The notes: generated by a model not told the origin, from the sequence alone. A stretch of DNA of 64,000 nucleotides from Pseudanabaena minima (GCF_051131155.1 NZ_CP159508.1:3038001-3102000); one strand, 5' to 3'; positions 7,571-17,265 are shown, counted from the first letter of the stretch. Numbers and translations are program-made.

Positions 7571-9297
7571 GGGCTTGCTGAAAAAGAGACTAAGGGAAAA
7601 GTAGTGGGCAAAGAGGAAGGGGATAATACTTTGAGTGTCTACAAGGAAATTGCCAAGAAAAAGAATTAAAGTTAAAAAGGGGTTTCCAAGAAGGAAGAAC
7701 AAAGAGTTGCCAGCAAAAGATAAACCAAGACAAACCGAAAAAAGCAAGCTGCTTGAGCAGCGCTTCCAAATTCATCACCAAGAAAGTGATAGCGATCGCC
7801 GTTTCCGATGTATTTGCCAACTTGGACATGACGCGATTTAGACTGAACCGTCGTTTAGCCAGTCCAAACTTACCTTCAATTTGATTGCGAACCTTAGCAT
7901 CTTCGAGAGTCTGCTTGCGAATAGCCGCCAACTCATCGGGTACAGGTCTGCCCAAAGGCGGAGCCGTAATCCGAATACCGAGATTTCGACAATAGGCGCG
8001 ATTGCTGCGAGTGCGGTAAATCTGGTCAACGTAAACCGCTTCAGGATAATGTCCAAAGCGAGATTTAAACAATGCTACTTGTTGCTGCAAATCCCCCGAT
8101 TCATTGAAGTTATCCCAACTGAGATGGTCGAGAAAGGCATGACCATCGACACAACTAACTGAGAGTTTAGCGCCAAACTCCACAGGTGTTCCTGCCTTAC
8201 CTCTGACAATCGGACGTACATGAGGTTGCGTAATACTGACGATGCGGTCATCTATGCGATGACCACCTTGCTCGTACATCCATTGTTGTTGCCGATATAC
8301 TTCACTGACGACTAGCAAGTTCCGATAGAGACTCCTCTTCAATTCCGATAGCTTTGCCCCTGCGGCAATTAGAGTGTCAATATGGGCAAGATTGCGACGC
8401 ACATATCCCAACTGTTGGCGCAATGCTTTGCGAATCCTTTTACGATTGGGTTGGCGTTGTTTGGCAATTTGGAGATACGCTGTCCTTGCTTCACGGCGAT
8501 AGGTGCGTGGTTTCTTCGCTAATTGTTCTTTCACTTGTTGGTAAAGAGCATCAATCACTATTTCCGTTTGTTCTCTTGCTTCGTTCAACAGTTTGATGTC
8601 AGTGGGATAACGGATGTCGGATGGCGCGACTGTTGCATCTAGCAGCAATTTTCCTTGGTTTGCTGGTTCTGGTTCTTTCTGTTCCTTTTCTATATTCTGC
8701 TCTTCTAACTTCTCTTCTATCTCTTCTCTTTCTTCTTTCTTGTACTGCTTTGCTTCCTTCTCTTTTTGTCCCGACTCTTTAGGAGGCTTCACAATCCGTT
8801 CGTTGATTCTGCCCACGATCTCTAGATTCAATCGCTTGCGGAAATGTACCATCATGCTTGCTTCAAATGGGGCGTTGTCGCTGTACTCTGATAAGCCTAG
8901 GAAGTATTGTAAATATGGATTCTCACGAATTTGTTCTACTGTCTCTTCGTCACTTGTTCCTAGCTTCTCTTTGATGATCAGCGCCCCAAGTGCTATCCGA
9001 AATGGTTTTGCTGGTGCTCCTTGTCCTTCGCTAAATTGTTCTGCATATTCATTCTCAAATTCTTCCCACGGCACTAGTTCTGCTAATCTTACCCATCGAT
9101 TTTCTCCTGATAGTTTGCCGCCAAATGGTAAGTAGAAGTTCTCGAATGATAGCTGTCCTGTGGGGGATTGTCGGTACATGCAATTTTATTGGTGCAAGGG
9201 TTTTTCTAGCTTTTCTTGCTTTTTCTTGCATTTTATCTGTTTTCGTTCTCCTTAGAAACCTTTGCTTGTATGCTTTTCTTGCTTTTTCAGTAAGCCC
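7571..9297 (-). mobile_element. Insertion sequence, IS5/IS1182-like, apparently complete
   Basis: The ends are inverted repeats. The left end reads GGGCTTGCTGAAAAAG and the right end, reverse-complemented, reads GGGCTTACTGAAAAAG (one mismatch in 16). The hexamer TACTTA flanks both sides (7565-7570 and 9298-9303) and is the likely target duplication. The element is about 1.7 kb with a single transposase gene. Because both ends and the duplication are intact, insertion is probably recent. The family name is judged from the protein, not from a database. Confidence 0.85.
7590..9179 (-). CDS. Transposase, IS5/IS1182-like (DUF772 N-terminus, DDE catalytic core)
   Basis: The protein has 529 residues. 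The N-terminal part (RIALGALIIKEKLGTSDEE and the ASMMVHFRKRL segment) is the DUF772 DNA-binding region. A strongly charged, glutamate/lysine-rich linker of about 50 residues follows. The catalytic core has LLLDATVAPSD (first D), EAVYVDQIYRT (second D) and RNQIEGKFGLAKRRF (the E). The tail is hydrophobic and aromatic and reads almost to the left inverted repeat, so the last 40 residues may be non-conserved read-through. The start ATG at 9179 lies inside the right end. Confidence 0.9.
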   Translation of the reverse strand: MYRQSPTGQLSFENFYLPFGGKLSGENRWVRLAELVPWEEFENEYAEQFSEGQGAPAKPFRIALGALIIKEKLGTSDEETVEQIRENPYLQYFLGLSEYSDNAPFEASMMVHFRKRLNLEIVGRINERIVKPPKESGQKEKEAKQYKKEEREEIEEKLEEQNIEKEQKEPEPANQGKLLLDATVAPSDIRYPTDIKLLNEAREQTEIVIDALYQQVKEQLAKKPRTYRREARTAYLQIAKQRQPNRKRIRKALRQQLGYVRRNLAHIDTLIAAGAKLSELKRSLYRNLLVVSEVYRQQQWMYEQGGHRIDDRIVSITQPHVRPIVRGKAGTPVEFGAKLSVSCVDGHAFLDHLSWDNFNESGDLQQQVALFKSRFGHYPEAVYVDQIYRTRSNRAYCRNLGIRITAPPLGRPVPDELAAIRKQTLEDAKVRNQIEGKFGLAKRRFSLNRVMSKLANTSETAIAITFLVMNLEALLKQLAFFGLSWFIFCWQLFVLPSWKPLFNFNSFSWQFPCRHSKYYPLPLCPLLFP

Positions 9298-9322
9298 TAC
9301 TTACCAAAACAATTTGCAATTC

Positions 9323-9413
9323 TATAGCAGTCCTAAATGAGTTGTGGATTTTTTTGTTTGAGGAAGGACACCCCATCGGGGTGTCCTTCCTCAAACCATT
9401 TAGGATTGCTATA
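9323..9413. repeat. MITE-like element with TATAGCA ends and internal 19-bp hairpin (copy 1)
   Basis: The left end is TATAGCAGTCCTAAAT and the right end, reversed, is TATAGCAATCCTAAAT. Inside, 9356-9374 pairs perfectly with 9378-9396 around an ATC loop. A second copy with different stem bases lies at 44819-44910, and looser relatives lie at 27622 and 34549. It has no coding capacity, so movement would need a transposase in trans. Confidence 0.8.
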
Positions 9414-9427
9414 TTTAGCTTGCTAAC

Positions 9428-12400
9428 CTAAGAAGAAGTTTTCTGTTGCAATAACTGAGATACTTTATCAAACTCAAGCTCTAATTTCTGAAGCACCATA
9501 TCTATGGTTTTGACTTTATGAGGATGACTATTCGATTTGCAAAGGTGACTTAATTCTTTGCAAATTGCGACAAGCCTATCGGCTCCTAGCGTACCGCATC
9601 CTCCTCTAAATGAATGGTTTTCAAAACTGATTGTGGCAAAATCTAGTTGGCTTAGGGCTTGTCGCATTCTTGCGATCGCTTCTCTTGATTCTGTTAAGTA
9701 GGAGGAAATGATTTCACCAAGAGCCTGCTTACTTATACATTTCTCTAACATATTTAAGGTTGATGTATTAATTACAGCAAGATCAGCAATAGAAAAATCT
9801 AGTTGTAAGTAGGTATTAGATATATTCATGGATTGCTCAACATCACTAAATGTAACTTTTGGTGCCTCCAGTAATGGTTCTGCTAACGGGTCTAAGTTTT
9901 GAGTTGGCAGATCATGGTTAGTCGGTTCAGACTGAGATTTATTTAATTGTAGATTTTCTGAAATTCTTTGTAAAATCATAATTAGATCTTCAATTTGCAG
10001 AGGTTTGGTAAGGTAATCATTCATTCCCGCAGACAGAGCCGTATCACGAGATTCTCTAAAAGCATTTGCCGAAAGTCCAATCACCCAAGGATTACGCCCT
10101 GTCATCCGTCGAATATGTTGACAAGCTGTCAAACCATCCATGATTGGCATTTGGATATCCATAAACAATAAATCATAGGATTGTCTTTCCAAAGCATTAA
10201 CGGCTTCCAAACCATTTGCTACTGCATCACCCTTATATCCTAAGCGTTCTAGCATCAATAAAAGAATTTGCTGATTTACAGAGTTATCTTCAACAATTAA
10301 AATTTGGAAAGGATAGCGGCTAGCAAAATTACTATTTAGCTGAAAAATATTGATTGGATTAGTTGATTGAGAAGTATCAGGTGAAAATAGGTTTGAAAAT
10401 ACTTGATAAAGCTTTGATGCTGTGATTGGTTTGGTTAAGTATCCAGCGAAACTATTGGAACTAGGAAAATCAATATCTGCAACTGAGGTCAGTAGAATAA
10501 TTGGTAAAGATGGGAAGATTTCTTTAATATTTCCAGCTAAATCTAATCCATCTATTAATTGATCCGTTGATTGAAGCTGACGATCAATTAAAATAGCATC
10601 ATATTTTGATGAGCTTAAGTATTGCAATGCTTCCACTTCAGAGAGAGCAAGTTGAGCAAGCATACCCCAAGCTTGAGTGTAAATCCGAATCACCTGTTGA
10701 ATGGTGCTGTTGCTATTGACGATCAACACCTTTTTTTGATTTAGTTCAGGAGCGATCGCTAAAGTTTCTACAGCGATCGCCTGAGCGCGGATAAAAAAGC
10801 TAAAAGTTGTCCCCTCTCCCACAGTACTTTCAACTTGGATATCACCCCCCATAAGTTTACAAAGCTGTTTACTGATTGCTAATCCTAGTCCAGTGCCACC
10901 ATATTGCCTTGTAATTGAACTATCCGCTTGACTAAAAGGTTTAAACAATCGATGTATTGAGTCTGCGTTAATTCCCATTCCTGTATCGCGCACTGCAAAA
11001 TCCAGTTGATATGTACTTGAGGATGACTCGATTAAAGTCGAGCTTACCGTAATCGCTATTTCACCATTTTCCGTAAATTTGATCCCATTACCAATCAGGT
11101 TTACTAAAATCTGTCTCAGACAAGTGGAGTCACTAATAATCCATTTTGGCACGTCCAAATTAATTAGAGCAGATAGCTCTAGAGATTTCTGGGCAGCAGG
11201 AGATGACATCAAATCAAGGATCTCTTCAATGCAAATTTGTAAATCAAAGGGATGTTCTTCTAATTCGATAGAAACTGATTCAATTTGCGAGAAGTCCAGA
11301 ATCTTATTAATCACTGATAGAAGTACTTCGCCACCTTGACGAATTCCTGCAACAAATTGTTGTTGTTGAGAGGAGAGAGGAGTATTGCTTAATAGTCCAG
11401 CCATACCAATGACAGCATTCATTGGTGTACGGATCTCATGACTCATTGCTGCTAAAAATTCACTCTTAGCCTTGTTAGCAGCTTCTGCTACCTTCGCCGC
11501 AGCGAGTTTTGCATCATTTTGTTTTTTCTCAGTAATATCCTCAACACTCACGACAAACTGTACAGGACGATTGTCAATATCTCGGATGAGGCTGACACGA
11601 CTGATCGCATCAACTATTTCACCATTTTTGTGGATGTATTGCTTTTCTAGAATTGTACTTTCCGTTTCTCCTACTAATAGTTTGTTTAGATGCGCTAAGG
11701 TTAATTCGATAGAATCAGGATGAGTGATATCAATGGCTGAGATTTGCAGTAATTCTTCAGGAGAATAGCCATAGGTCTTACAAATATCTTTATTAACGGT
11801 TAAAAATCTGCCTTCTACACTAAGTGTCGCCATACCCACTGGTGCATTATCAAAAGACACCTTTAGCAGTTGCTCGTTCTGCCGTAATTCGTTAGTGCGT
11901 TGTTGCACTTTTTCTTCCAAAGAAGCATTGAGATTTTGCAGATTTTGATAGAATTCTGCTTGTTGAATCGCGATCGCTAATTGTACTGATAATTGCTGAA
12001 GTAGTCGTAAATCTACATCTTCCCAACTACGTGTAGTTGAACATTGATGAACAACTAATAGCCCCCATAGAAACGGTGAAGAATTACTGGCATAAATATC
12101 TAAATACTGAGTTATTTCGGGTAAAAGAATGGGAACTACTAAATTCGCTTTTACTTGAAAGCGTTCTAACAGTTGAACATGACAGTCAGTTAAATTGGCT
12201 TTATGAATATCATTAGCAGCAAAAATTTTACCCTGTCGGTATGCGCCACCTAAGTTATCACGAAAACAAGTATCAACAATATTGCTATGAAGACTTGGCT
12301 CCCAAGGAGGATCAACAGCTTCAGCAACGATTGTGCCACCCATGTTCGGATTAAATTTGTAAATTACCGTGCGATCAGCCTTGAGGAAGTTTTTGACATC

Positions 12401-12949
12401 TTGCACAATTGCATCATAAATTTTATCAAGTTCTAATGATTGCCTGACATGCAGAGCAATTTCAGAAATTAAAGCCTCTTGTTGTTGTGATCGCTGAAGT
12501 CTATGAAATAAGGTAAATCGATCCAATAGCCTATGCATAGATCGGCGAAGCGATAAAGCACTGATTTCATCCTTGATCAAATAGTCAGCAGCTCCCAATT
12601 TGATAGCATTAGCGGCGACAATCCCATCTTCATATCCAGTCAGCATAATTACTGGTAGCTTAGGATCAACAATCCCTGAGCTGATAATCTCTAAAAGATC
12701 GATTCCATTACCATCAAGTAAATTAAAATCCAGCAATATGATATCTGGACTATGAGATCGCCAAAGAGACAGGGACTCTTTGATGTTGTCAGATTCTAAA
12801 ATCTGATAGTTAGTGGTAGCATCAGCTTGAATGTAATGGCGATAAATTGACCGATCTTTTTCATTACTATCTACAATCAAAACCTTTACCTGAGTAGGTG
12901 ATGATTGTAAATTGTGTGACAAGAGCAAGCTATTTGCAGAATTAGACAT
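9428..12949 (-). CDS. Hybrid sensor histidine kinase with DXCF-type cyanobacteriochrome-like GAF domain
   Basis: A 1173-residue signalling protein. Domains in order: receiver with phospho-acceptor Asp74 (about 20-140); GAF (about 160-330); PAS (about 360-475); HisKA with His504 in SHEIRTPMNAV; HATPase with N-box LVNLIGNGIKFTENG and G-boxes; a receiver-like module; a full receiver (LLFMDIQMPIMDG); and a C-terminal HPt domain with His1112 (ENHSFRGG). The GAF carries DTCF (226-229) and TDCHVQLL (Cys256-His257), then FQVKANLVVPI and HQCSTTR, which match bilin-binding cyanobacteriochromes of the two-cysteine class. It is probably cytoplasmic, as no membrane span is seen. No output regulator is adjacent. 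The light-sensing role is inferred. Confidence 0.88.
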   Translation of the reverse strand: MSNSANSLLLSHNLQSSPTQVKVLIVDSNEKDRSIYRHYIQADATTNYQILESDNIKESLSLWRSHSPDIILLDFNLLDGNGIDLLEIISSGIVDPKLPVIMLTGYEDGIVAANAIKLGAADYLIKDEISALSLRRSMHRLLDRFTLFHRLQRSQQQEALISEIALHVRQSLELDKIYDAIVQDVKNFLKADRTVIYKFNPNMGGTIVAEAVDPPWEPSLHSNIVDTCFRDNLGGAYRQGKIFAANDIHKANLTDCHVQLLERFQVKANLVVPILLPEITQYLDIYASNSSPFLWGLLVVHQCSTTRSWEDVDLRLLQQLSVQLAIAIQQAEFYQNLQNLNASLEEKVQQRTNELRQNEQLLKVSFDNAPVGMATLSVEGRFLTVNKDICKTYGYSPEELLQISAIDITHPDSIELTLAHLNKLLVGETESTILEKQYIHKNGEIVDAISRVSLIRDIDNRPVQFVVSVEDITEKKQNDAKLAAAKVAEAANKAKSEFLAAMSHEIRTPMNAVIGMAGLLSNTPLSSQQQQFVAGIRQGGEVLLSVINKILDFSQIESVSIELEEHPFDLQICIEEILDLMSSPAAQKSLELSALINLDVPKWIISDSTCLRQILVNLIGNGIKFTENGEIAITVSSTLIESSSSTYQLDFAVRDTGMGINADSIHRLFKPFSQADSSITRQYGGTGLGLAISKQLCKLMGGDIQVESTVGEGTTFSFFIRAQAIAVETLAIAPELNQKKVLIVNSNSTIQQVIRIYTQAWGMLAQLALSEVEALQYLSSSKYDAILIDRQLQSTDQLIDGLDLAGNIKEIFPSLPIILLTSVADIDFPSSNSFAGYLTKPITASKLYQVFSNLFSPDTSQSTNPINIFQLNSNFASRYPFQILIVEDNSVNQQILLLMLERLGYKGDAVANGLEAVNALERQSYDLLFMDIQMPIMDGLTACQHIRRMTGRNPWVIGLSANAFRESRDTALSAGMNDYLTKPLQIEDLIMILQRISENLQLNKSQSEPTNHDLPTQNLDPLAEPLLEAPKVTFSDVEQSMNISNTYLQLDFSIADLAVINTSTLNMLEKCISKQALGEIISSYLTESREAIARMRQALSQLDFATISFENHSFRGGCGTLGADRLVAICKELSHLCKSNSHPHKVKTIDMVLQKLELEFDKVSQLLQQKTSS

Positions 12950-13138
12950 TGAATATTTATCAAAAATACCCTACAGCAAATTATAAAAAATAACCACTAA
13001 ACCTTTCGCAAAATATATAGGTTTAGTCCTGTTGAAATTTGCTGTATTTTTACATTTAGATATTTTTTGTTATCAGTTACGAGCAAAATAATAAATCTAT
13101 TCTATTAAGTATAACCGTTGCAATTCTGAATTAACTCA

Positions 13139-13177
13139 AAAAAGGAGATGGAGCGCTTTGCGCTCCATCTCCTTTTT
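13139..13177 (-). terminator. Perfect 18-bp hairpin with TTT loop after the DUF3288 gene
   Basis: The arms 13139-13156 and 13160-13177 pair perfectly, with A5/T5 at the base and apex GCTTTGC. The hairpin overlaps the DUF3288 stop codon by two bases. The terminal T-run on both strands makes it a plausible bidirectional terminator. The rest of the gap to the kinase start (12950-13138) shows no gene. Confidence 0.75.
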
Positions 13178-13463
13178 AAGCCCAATCATCTTGTCCTTCG
13201 TCTTGTGCCATATATACCTTGCCGATCGCATGGATCTGTCTAGTTTTAGTAAATAGTTCTTCCTCAGTTAACTGCCAATTCTTGAGAACTTTGAGTAGAT
13301 CAGCCTGAATATCTCGCGCTCCTACAAAGGATTTGTAGCGAATGAGCAACCGAGCTAGCTCGGCATAATCACGATTATTTGGTGTGCTTTGCGGCAATAA
13401 TTCATTTACGATTTGCCGATCTTTAGTGTATTGAGGATGTCTCTGATCTTTTACTTCTGCCAT
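13176..13463 (-). CDS. DUF3288 family protein
   Basis: A 95-residue soluble protein found mainly in cyanobacteria. It begins MAEVKDQRHPQYTKDRQIVN, which fits the DUF3288 pattern, continues with a helical ARLLIRYKSFVGARDI segment, and ends acidic. No catalytic motif is visible and no function is known to me. It lies downstream of a membrane-anchored unknown gene on the same strand, but a hairpin separates them, so co-transcription is uncertain. Confidence 0.75.
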   Translation of the reverse strand: MAEVKDQRHPQYTKDRQIVNELLPQSTPNNRDYAELARLLIRYKSFVGARDIQADLLKVLKNWQLTEEELFTKTRQIHAIGKVYMAQDEGQDDWA

Positions 13464-13472
13464 AAAAACTCA

Positions 13473-13505
13473 TAATATAAACGGCGCAAAGCGCCGTTTA
13501 TATTA
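13473..13505 (-). terminator. Perfect 15-bp hairpin with AAA loop
   Basis: 13473-13487 pairs with 13491-13505 (apex GCAAAGC). It overlaps the stop codon of the upstream 399-residue gene and lies nine bases before the DUF3288 start. Confidence 0.7.
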
Positions 13506-14702
13506 TTGCCTCAAAATCACTACTTCGTTACCAGTGACAGGGGTACGTGCAATCAAATGATTTTCGGCATCAGCCACGAATAGTTTCTTAAAATTAAGTG
13601 ACTGAGAACGATTTTGGAGATCTGTCACCAATTGAGTCTGCTGGCTTGGTTCCAACTTGTACCATCCGTCATTCAGCGCCACAACCAATCGTCCACGCTT
13701 AAAGTCAGTCTGTACCGAACCAAACAAAGATTCACCATACTGCTTTGCTACTTCGGAAACTTGGGTTTGGATTTTGGCGATCGCAATTTGTTCAGACGTT
13801 AGCGGTGCATCACCACGTTCTGTTTTTGCCAAATCTTTATTGACAACTGGTGGTTGCTTCTTCGCAACAGTGCTAACAGGCTTGTTAATCGGCGCAGGTG
13901 TATCCGCAACCTTTTTAACATTTTGACTGTGGGCATGGGATGGTTTCAGAATAATCAATAGGGAAAATAAAGTAACCAAAGCCACAGTGCCAGCCCGCTT
14001 ATCCAAAATCCGTTTAACCTCATCAGAGAGAGGAACCTGTACCGCAATCCCACTAATGGATCGCCAAATTGGGGCAGTCGCGGTTACAGTCTTTTTCCAA
14101 GCGTCATTTGCTTGGAGCTTTTCCCAAGAATTAACTAAAGAAGGAGTTGCCGCCGCTTTAGTCGAAACTTTTTGCCAAACATTTGTGGCGATCGGATCAA
14201 GTTTGTCTACAGAAATTTGTAAAAATGCCAAAATTTTTGGTGTGACCTGTTCTTTGACAAATTTCCAAGCAATGCCAAACTCCTGCTTAACTTGGGCTAC
14301 TAATGGAGAATCTGCTTCAGTAGATGCATTGAGCAGCCCTGCCGCTTCACCTGTCGCATCTAAAGTACTTTCTTGACCTTCGAGACTTTGTTGAAGTTTC
14401 GTTAAGGCAACAATTAAAGTGGCGATCGCTTTAGATGAAAGAACTTTGCTGATATCTAAAACTTTATTGAGGGTAGGGTTGCTAGAAATATTCTCGGTGC
14501 TTGTTGTGGCGGATGTACCTTCACCTTCTGTGGTGGTCAAATTTGATTTGGTGAGTTTCGTTTGTAGGTTACGCAGGGCAGGCAACAAACTTTTAACAAG
14601 TTTAAGTAATAGCGCTTGCAACTGCGGCTGCACTTTTGTCCAAGTTTGCCCAACTTGCTTAGAAACGCCCTCAATTACTTCTTTATTTTTGTTTTCTGTC
14701 AT
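13503..14702 (-). CDS. Unknown cyanobacterial protein with one central membrane segment
   Basis: I do not recognise a named family. The protein has 399 residues. The first ~220 are soluble and predicted helical, with several tryptophan-lysine helices. One hydrophobic segment (VALVTLFSLLIILKP, about residues 241-255) is followed by a lysine/proline-rich linker. The C-terminal ~110 residues form a compact domain with RLVVALNDGWYKL and KKLFVADAENHLIARTP. The start has MTENKNKEVIEG and is well placed. The composition suggests a membrane-tethered protein with domains on both sides. Confidence 0.7.
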   Translation of the reverse strand: MTENKNKEVIEGVSKQVGQTWTKVQPQLQALLLKLVKSLLPALRNLQTKLTKSNLTTTEGEGTSATTSTENISSNPTLNKVLDISKVLSSKAIATLIVALTKLQQSLEGQESTLDATGEAAGLLNASTEADSPLVAQVKQEFGIAWKFVKEQVTPKILAFLQISVDKLDPIATNVWQKVSTKAAATPSLVNSWEKLQANDAWKKTVTATAPIWRSISGIAVQVPLSDEVKRILDKRAGTVALVTLFSLLIILKPSHAHSQNVKKVADTPAPINKPVSTVAKKQPPVVNKDLAKTERGDAPLTSEQIAIAKIQTQVSEVAKQYGESLFGSVQTDFKRGRLVVALNDGWYKLEPSQQTQLVTDLQNRSQSLNFKKLFVADAENHLIARTPVTGNEVVILRQ

Positions 14703-15138
14703 AACTGCCTCCTGTCACAATTCACACGGTTGTCATGAAAAGTATCACAAATTATGCAGTGAGAGTAACATATCTTGAGCCATTTCTTAGTATTACAACG
14801 CTTTACCCTGAAGACCAACCCAATATTTTTGTTAAAACTATTACCAAGAAACAGTTTCAACAAAAATATTGTGGTTTGTTTAATAGCAAAGTATTGTCAG
14901 TAATTGTGAAGCGATCGCCGTAGGAATGCAGATTTGGATATAAGACTTCGTATTCCCTTAAATATTTATGTTTAACTGCCTTAAACAGTAAAAAAAGCCC
15001 TATCCTTGAGTTACCTTTACTTTCTAGGATCTGCTTTCCTATACATACATAATTGCTATAGTTAGTTAAGCTTAATTACTTAGTTCTTATTCTTTTCTTA
15101 ACCGCCGTTTTTATTAATATAAATATCACTCAAATATC
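14703..15138. other. Divergent intergenic region with one inverted repeat
   Basis: This 436-bp gap separates divergent genes and should hold both promoters. I see no coding frame with support. The only structure is the inverted repeat listed at 14821-14871. A TATA-rich stretch at 15090-15135 precedes the glycosyltransferase start. Confidence 0.5.
14821..14871. repeat. Inverted repeat related to the hairpin at 22565-22623
   Basis: 14821-14838 pairs with 14854-14871 with few mismatches. The arm CAATATTTTTGTTAAAA is also the arm of the perfect hairpin near 22568, so the two are copies of one element. This copy has decayed more. Confidence 0.7.
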
Positions 15139-16320
15139 ATGCGTATTCTCGCTCTAGCTTGGGAATTTCCACCACGCATCATTGGAGGAATTTCTCGCCA
15201 TGTAGCAGAGCTATATCCTGAAATTGTTAAGCGCGGTCATGAGGTACATCTAATCACTGTCGCTATCGAAAATGAACTAGTAGAAGGGATAGTTGATGGC
15301 ATTCATGTATACCGCATCCCTGTTGGAGCTAATAACGACTTTTTCCAATGGGTTGGGCAAATGAATGTAAACATGCTGAACTTCGCGAGAGAGTTCTTGG
15401 CATTTAATTCTATGGATTTGCTCCATGCCCATGACTGGTTGGTTGAAGAAACGGCGATCGCCATTACTAACGAATTTCAGATTCCACTAGTTACGACGAT
15501 CCATGCTACAGAATATGGACGCTGCAATGGGATTCACAACGATACACAAAGATATATTCACCATAGGGAGTTGCTCTTAACTCAAGCATCCCAACGAGTG
15601 ATTGTCTGCTCCGAATATATGCGCGGCGAATTACAACGAGCGCTCGATTGTCCTGCCGAAAAAACTGATGTGGTTTATAACGGGCTAAGTGTTGAGCGTT
15701 GGCAAAATATCACTGCGGAGCATCAGCATGATTTTGAAGATCTTCGAGCGCAATATGCCAAACCTGATGAGGCGATCATCTATTTTGTAGGTCGAATTAC
15801 CTATGAAAAAGGCATTTACATCTTGCTTAATGCTATGCCCAAGGTGATTGCAGCGATGAATGATCAAGTACGGCTAGTAATTATCGGCACTGGCGATGCT
15901 TACTCGATTTTGCTACAACGTCAAGCTTGGGATCTGGGGATCTACCACAAAGTTTTATTTACTGGCTTTATGGCAGATGCTGACTTTTGGAAATTTCAGA
16001 AGGTTGCTAATTGTGCAGTGTTTCCTAGCTTGTATGAGCCATTTGGGATTGTAGCTCTTGAGAGCTTTGCCGCCAAGATTCCGCTCGTAGTTTCTGATAC
16101 GGGCGGATTACCAGAAGTAGTCCGTCATAAAATTACAGGCATAGTGACACGAGTTAATGATGCTGATTCCTTAGCAGAAGGGATTATCGAGGTTTTACAA
16201 AATCCTGAGTACGCACAAACGTTAGTCCAAAATGCTCAAGCAGAACTCAGAGAGCGCTTTGCTTGGGAAAAACTTGCTGAACAAACTGAAGCTGTTTTTT
16301 TAAAGGTTAAAGAAAATTAA
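15139..16320 (+). CDS. GT4 family glycosyltransferase (glycogen-synthase-like)
   Basis: A 393-residue GT-B enzyme. The N-terminal MRILALAWEFPPRIIGGISR is the acceptor-side glycine-rich loop. HAHDWLVEETA and TTIHATEYGR follow. The C-terminal nucleotide-sugar domain has VGRITYEKG, the E-x7-E region PSLYEPFGIVALE and a GGLPEVV loop. The closest textbook relatives are GT4 enzymes such as archaeal/bacterial glycogen synthases, often paired with GH57 branching enzymes. Here the GH57 gene is 16 kb away at 32532. The donor sugar is not determinable. No upstream co-directional gene lies within 400 bp. Confidence 0.88.
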   Translation: MRILALAWEFPPRIIGGISRHVAELYPEIVKRGHEVHLITVAIENELVEGIVDGIHVYRIPVGANNDFFQWVGQMNVNMLNFAREFLAFNSMDLLHAHDWLVEETAIAITNEFQIPLVTTIHATEYGRCNGIHNDTQRYIHHRELLLTQASQRVIVCSEYMRGELQRALDCPAEKTDVVYNGLSVERWQNITAEHQHDFEDLRAQYAKPDEAIIYFVGRITYEKGIYILLNAMPKVIAAMNDQVRLVIIGTGDAYSILLQRQAWDLGIYHKVLFTGFMADADFWKFQKVANCAVFPSLYEPFGIVALESFAAKIPLVVSDTGGLPEVVRHKITGIVTRVNDADSLAEGIIEVLQNPEYAQTLVQNAQAELRERFAWEKLAEQTEAVFLKVKEN

Positions 16321-16337
16321 GTTGTAACCCTCAAAAG

Positions 16338-16532
16338 TTAAACAACAACAGAAATGGCTTGCAATTTCAACAATGAATTTTTAATTTGTGGTGAGTTGCG
16401 TAATGCTGGAGACGAAGGCAAGAAAGACAAAACTACGGTCAAAAGAGCGATCGCTACCATGCTGCCAATAAAAAATTTCGCAAACCATAATTCATTCACA
16501 TCATGGTTAGGGTTCAGATTTTGAGAAGACAT
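16338..16532 (-). CDS. Small single-span membrane protein, unknown
   Basis: The 64-residue frame starts MSSQNLNPNHDVNELWFAK, then a clear hydrophobic span (FFIGSMVAIALLTVVLSFL), then a short polar tail. Such one-span proteins are common beside thylakoid genes, but I recognise no family. It converges on the GT4 gene with only 17 bp between stops. Support is the well-formed span and the absence of any alternative gene. Confidence 0.5.
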   Translation of the reverse strand: MSSQNLNPNHDVNELWFAKFFIGSMVAIALLTVVLSFLPSSPALRNSPQIKNSLLKLQAISVVV

Positions 16533-16632
16533 AATAATCTTAGTGTTTTTAGATAAAGAATATATAGAAGGCGGTGTTCAAGGCTATATGAAACATTACA
16601 GAGAGGTGTGTAATTACAGAATCACAGACGCT

Positions 16633-17265
16633 CTAATTCATAAAAGGAGTTCCCCAAAATCTCCAGTTTTCCTTATTAAATGGCGATCGCCATTTCTCGA
16701 TCAAGATCCGTTCTAGCTGCTGCCGAGGACGAGTGACTGAGGGAGCATTCCACCAAAATGTCATAACAACTTGTATTGGCAGATTGTGGGTGTTATGCAG
16801 TTCGCGGTAATTAAGTAGATACCGTTTGCAGTCATGCATTCCTTTCCAGCGCTTATGAGAACGACATGTCTCACCTATATACAGTAACACGGGTGATTGC
16901 GTATCGCAGGTGAGATCGATCACAAAGTATATGCAAGCATCGTCACTGTCACGACTGGGTAAGCGATAGAATTCTGCAGGCTGAATTGGTAAGGAAAATG
17001 GATTAATCGCATGGGGATCGCAGTGACTAGACGGCATGTCAAATAGAGTGGTTTGAACTGCGGGGATCATTGTGGCGATGGAATTCTGATACTTCGCGAT
17101 CGCCTGTTTCCATACCTGTAATGACTGACTTCCCATTTCATAACTCGAACTACTGTCATAGACTAGTGAAGTCCGCTGAATTCCTTCACTAAAGAGCGAT
17201 CCCTGTTTATACTCAGAGGATTTATTCTCATCTTTGCTGTTGTATTGAGTGGGGCGATCGCTCAT
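16633..17265 (-). CDS. GIY-YIG nuclease family protein
   Basis: This protein has a C-terminal GIY-YIG domain: ACIYFVIDL ... VLLYIGETCRSHKRWKGMH matches the GIY and YIG strands followed by the catalytic arginine. The segment ending in LIEKWRSPFNKENW supplies the usual late glutamate and asparagine. The ~90-residue N-terminus is low in recognisable motifs. I chose the ATG at 17265 (MSDRPTQYN) over 17304 because the extra 13 residues are hydrophobic and unlike the rest. Whether it acts on DNA is unknown, since many standalone GIY-YIG proteins have no assigned role. Confidence 0.75.
   Translation of the reverse strand: MSDRPTQYNSKDENKSSEYKQGSLFSEGIQRTSLVYDSSSSYEMGSQSLQVWKQAIAKYQNSIATMIPAVQTTLFDMPSSHCDPHAINPFSLPIQPAEFYRLPSRDSDDACIYFVIDLTCDTQSPVLLYIGETCRSHKRWKGMHDCKRYLLNYRELHNTHNLPIQVVMTFWWNAPSVTRPRQQLERILIEKWRSPFNKENWRFWGTPFMN

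Noticed and set aside
8614..9135. 173-codon frame antisense to the transposase
   Set aside because: It mirrors the Glu/Lys-rich linker as a Ser/Phe-rich frame and has no family likeness; it is a shadow of the transposase.
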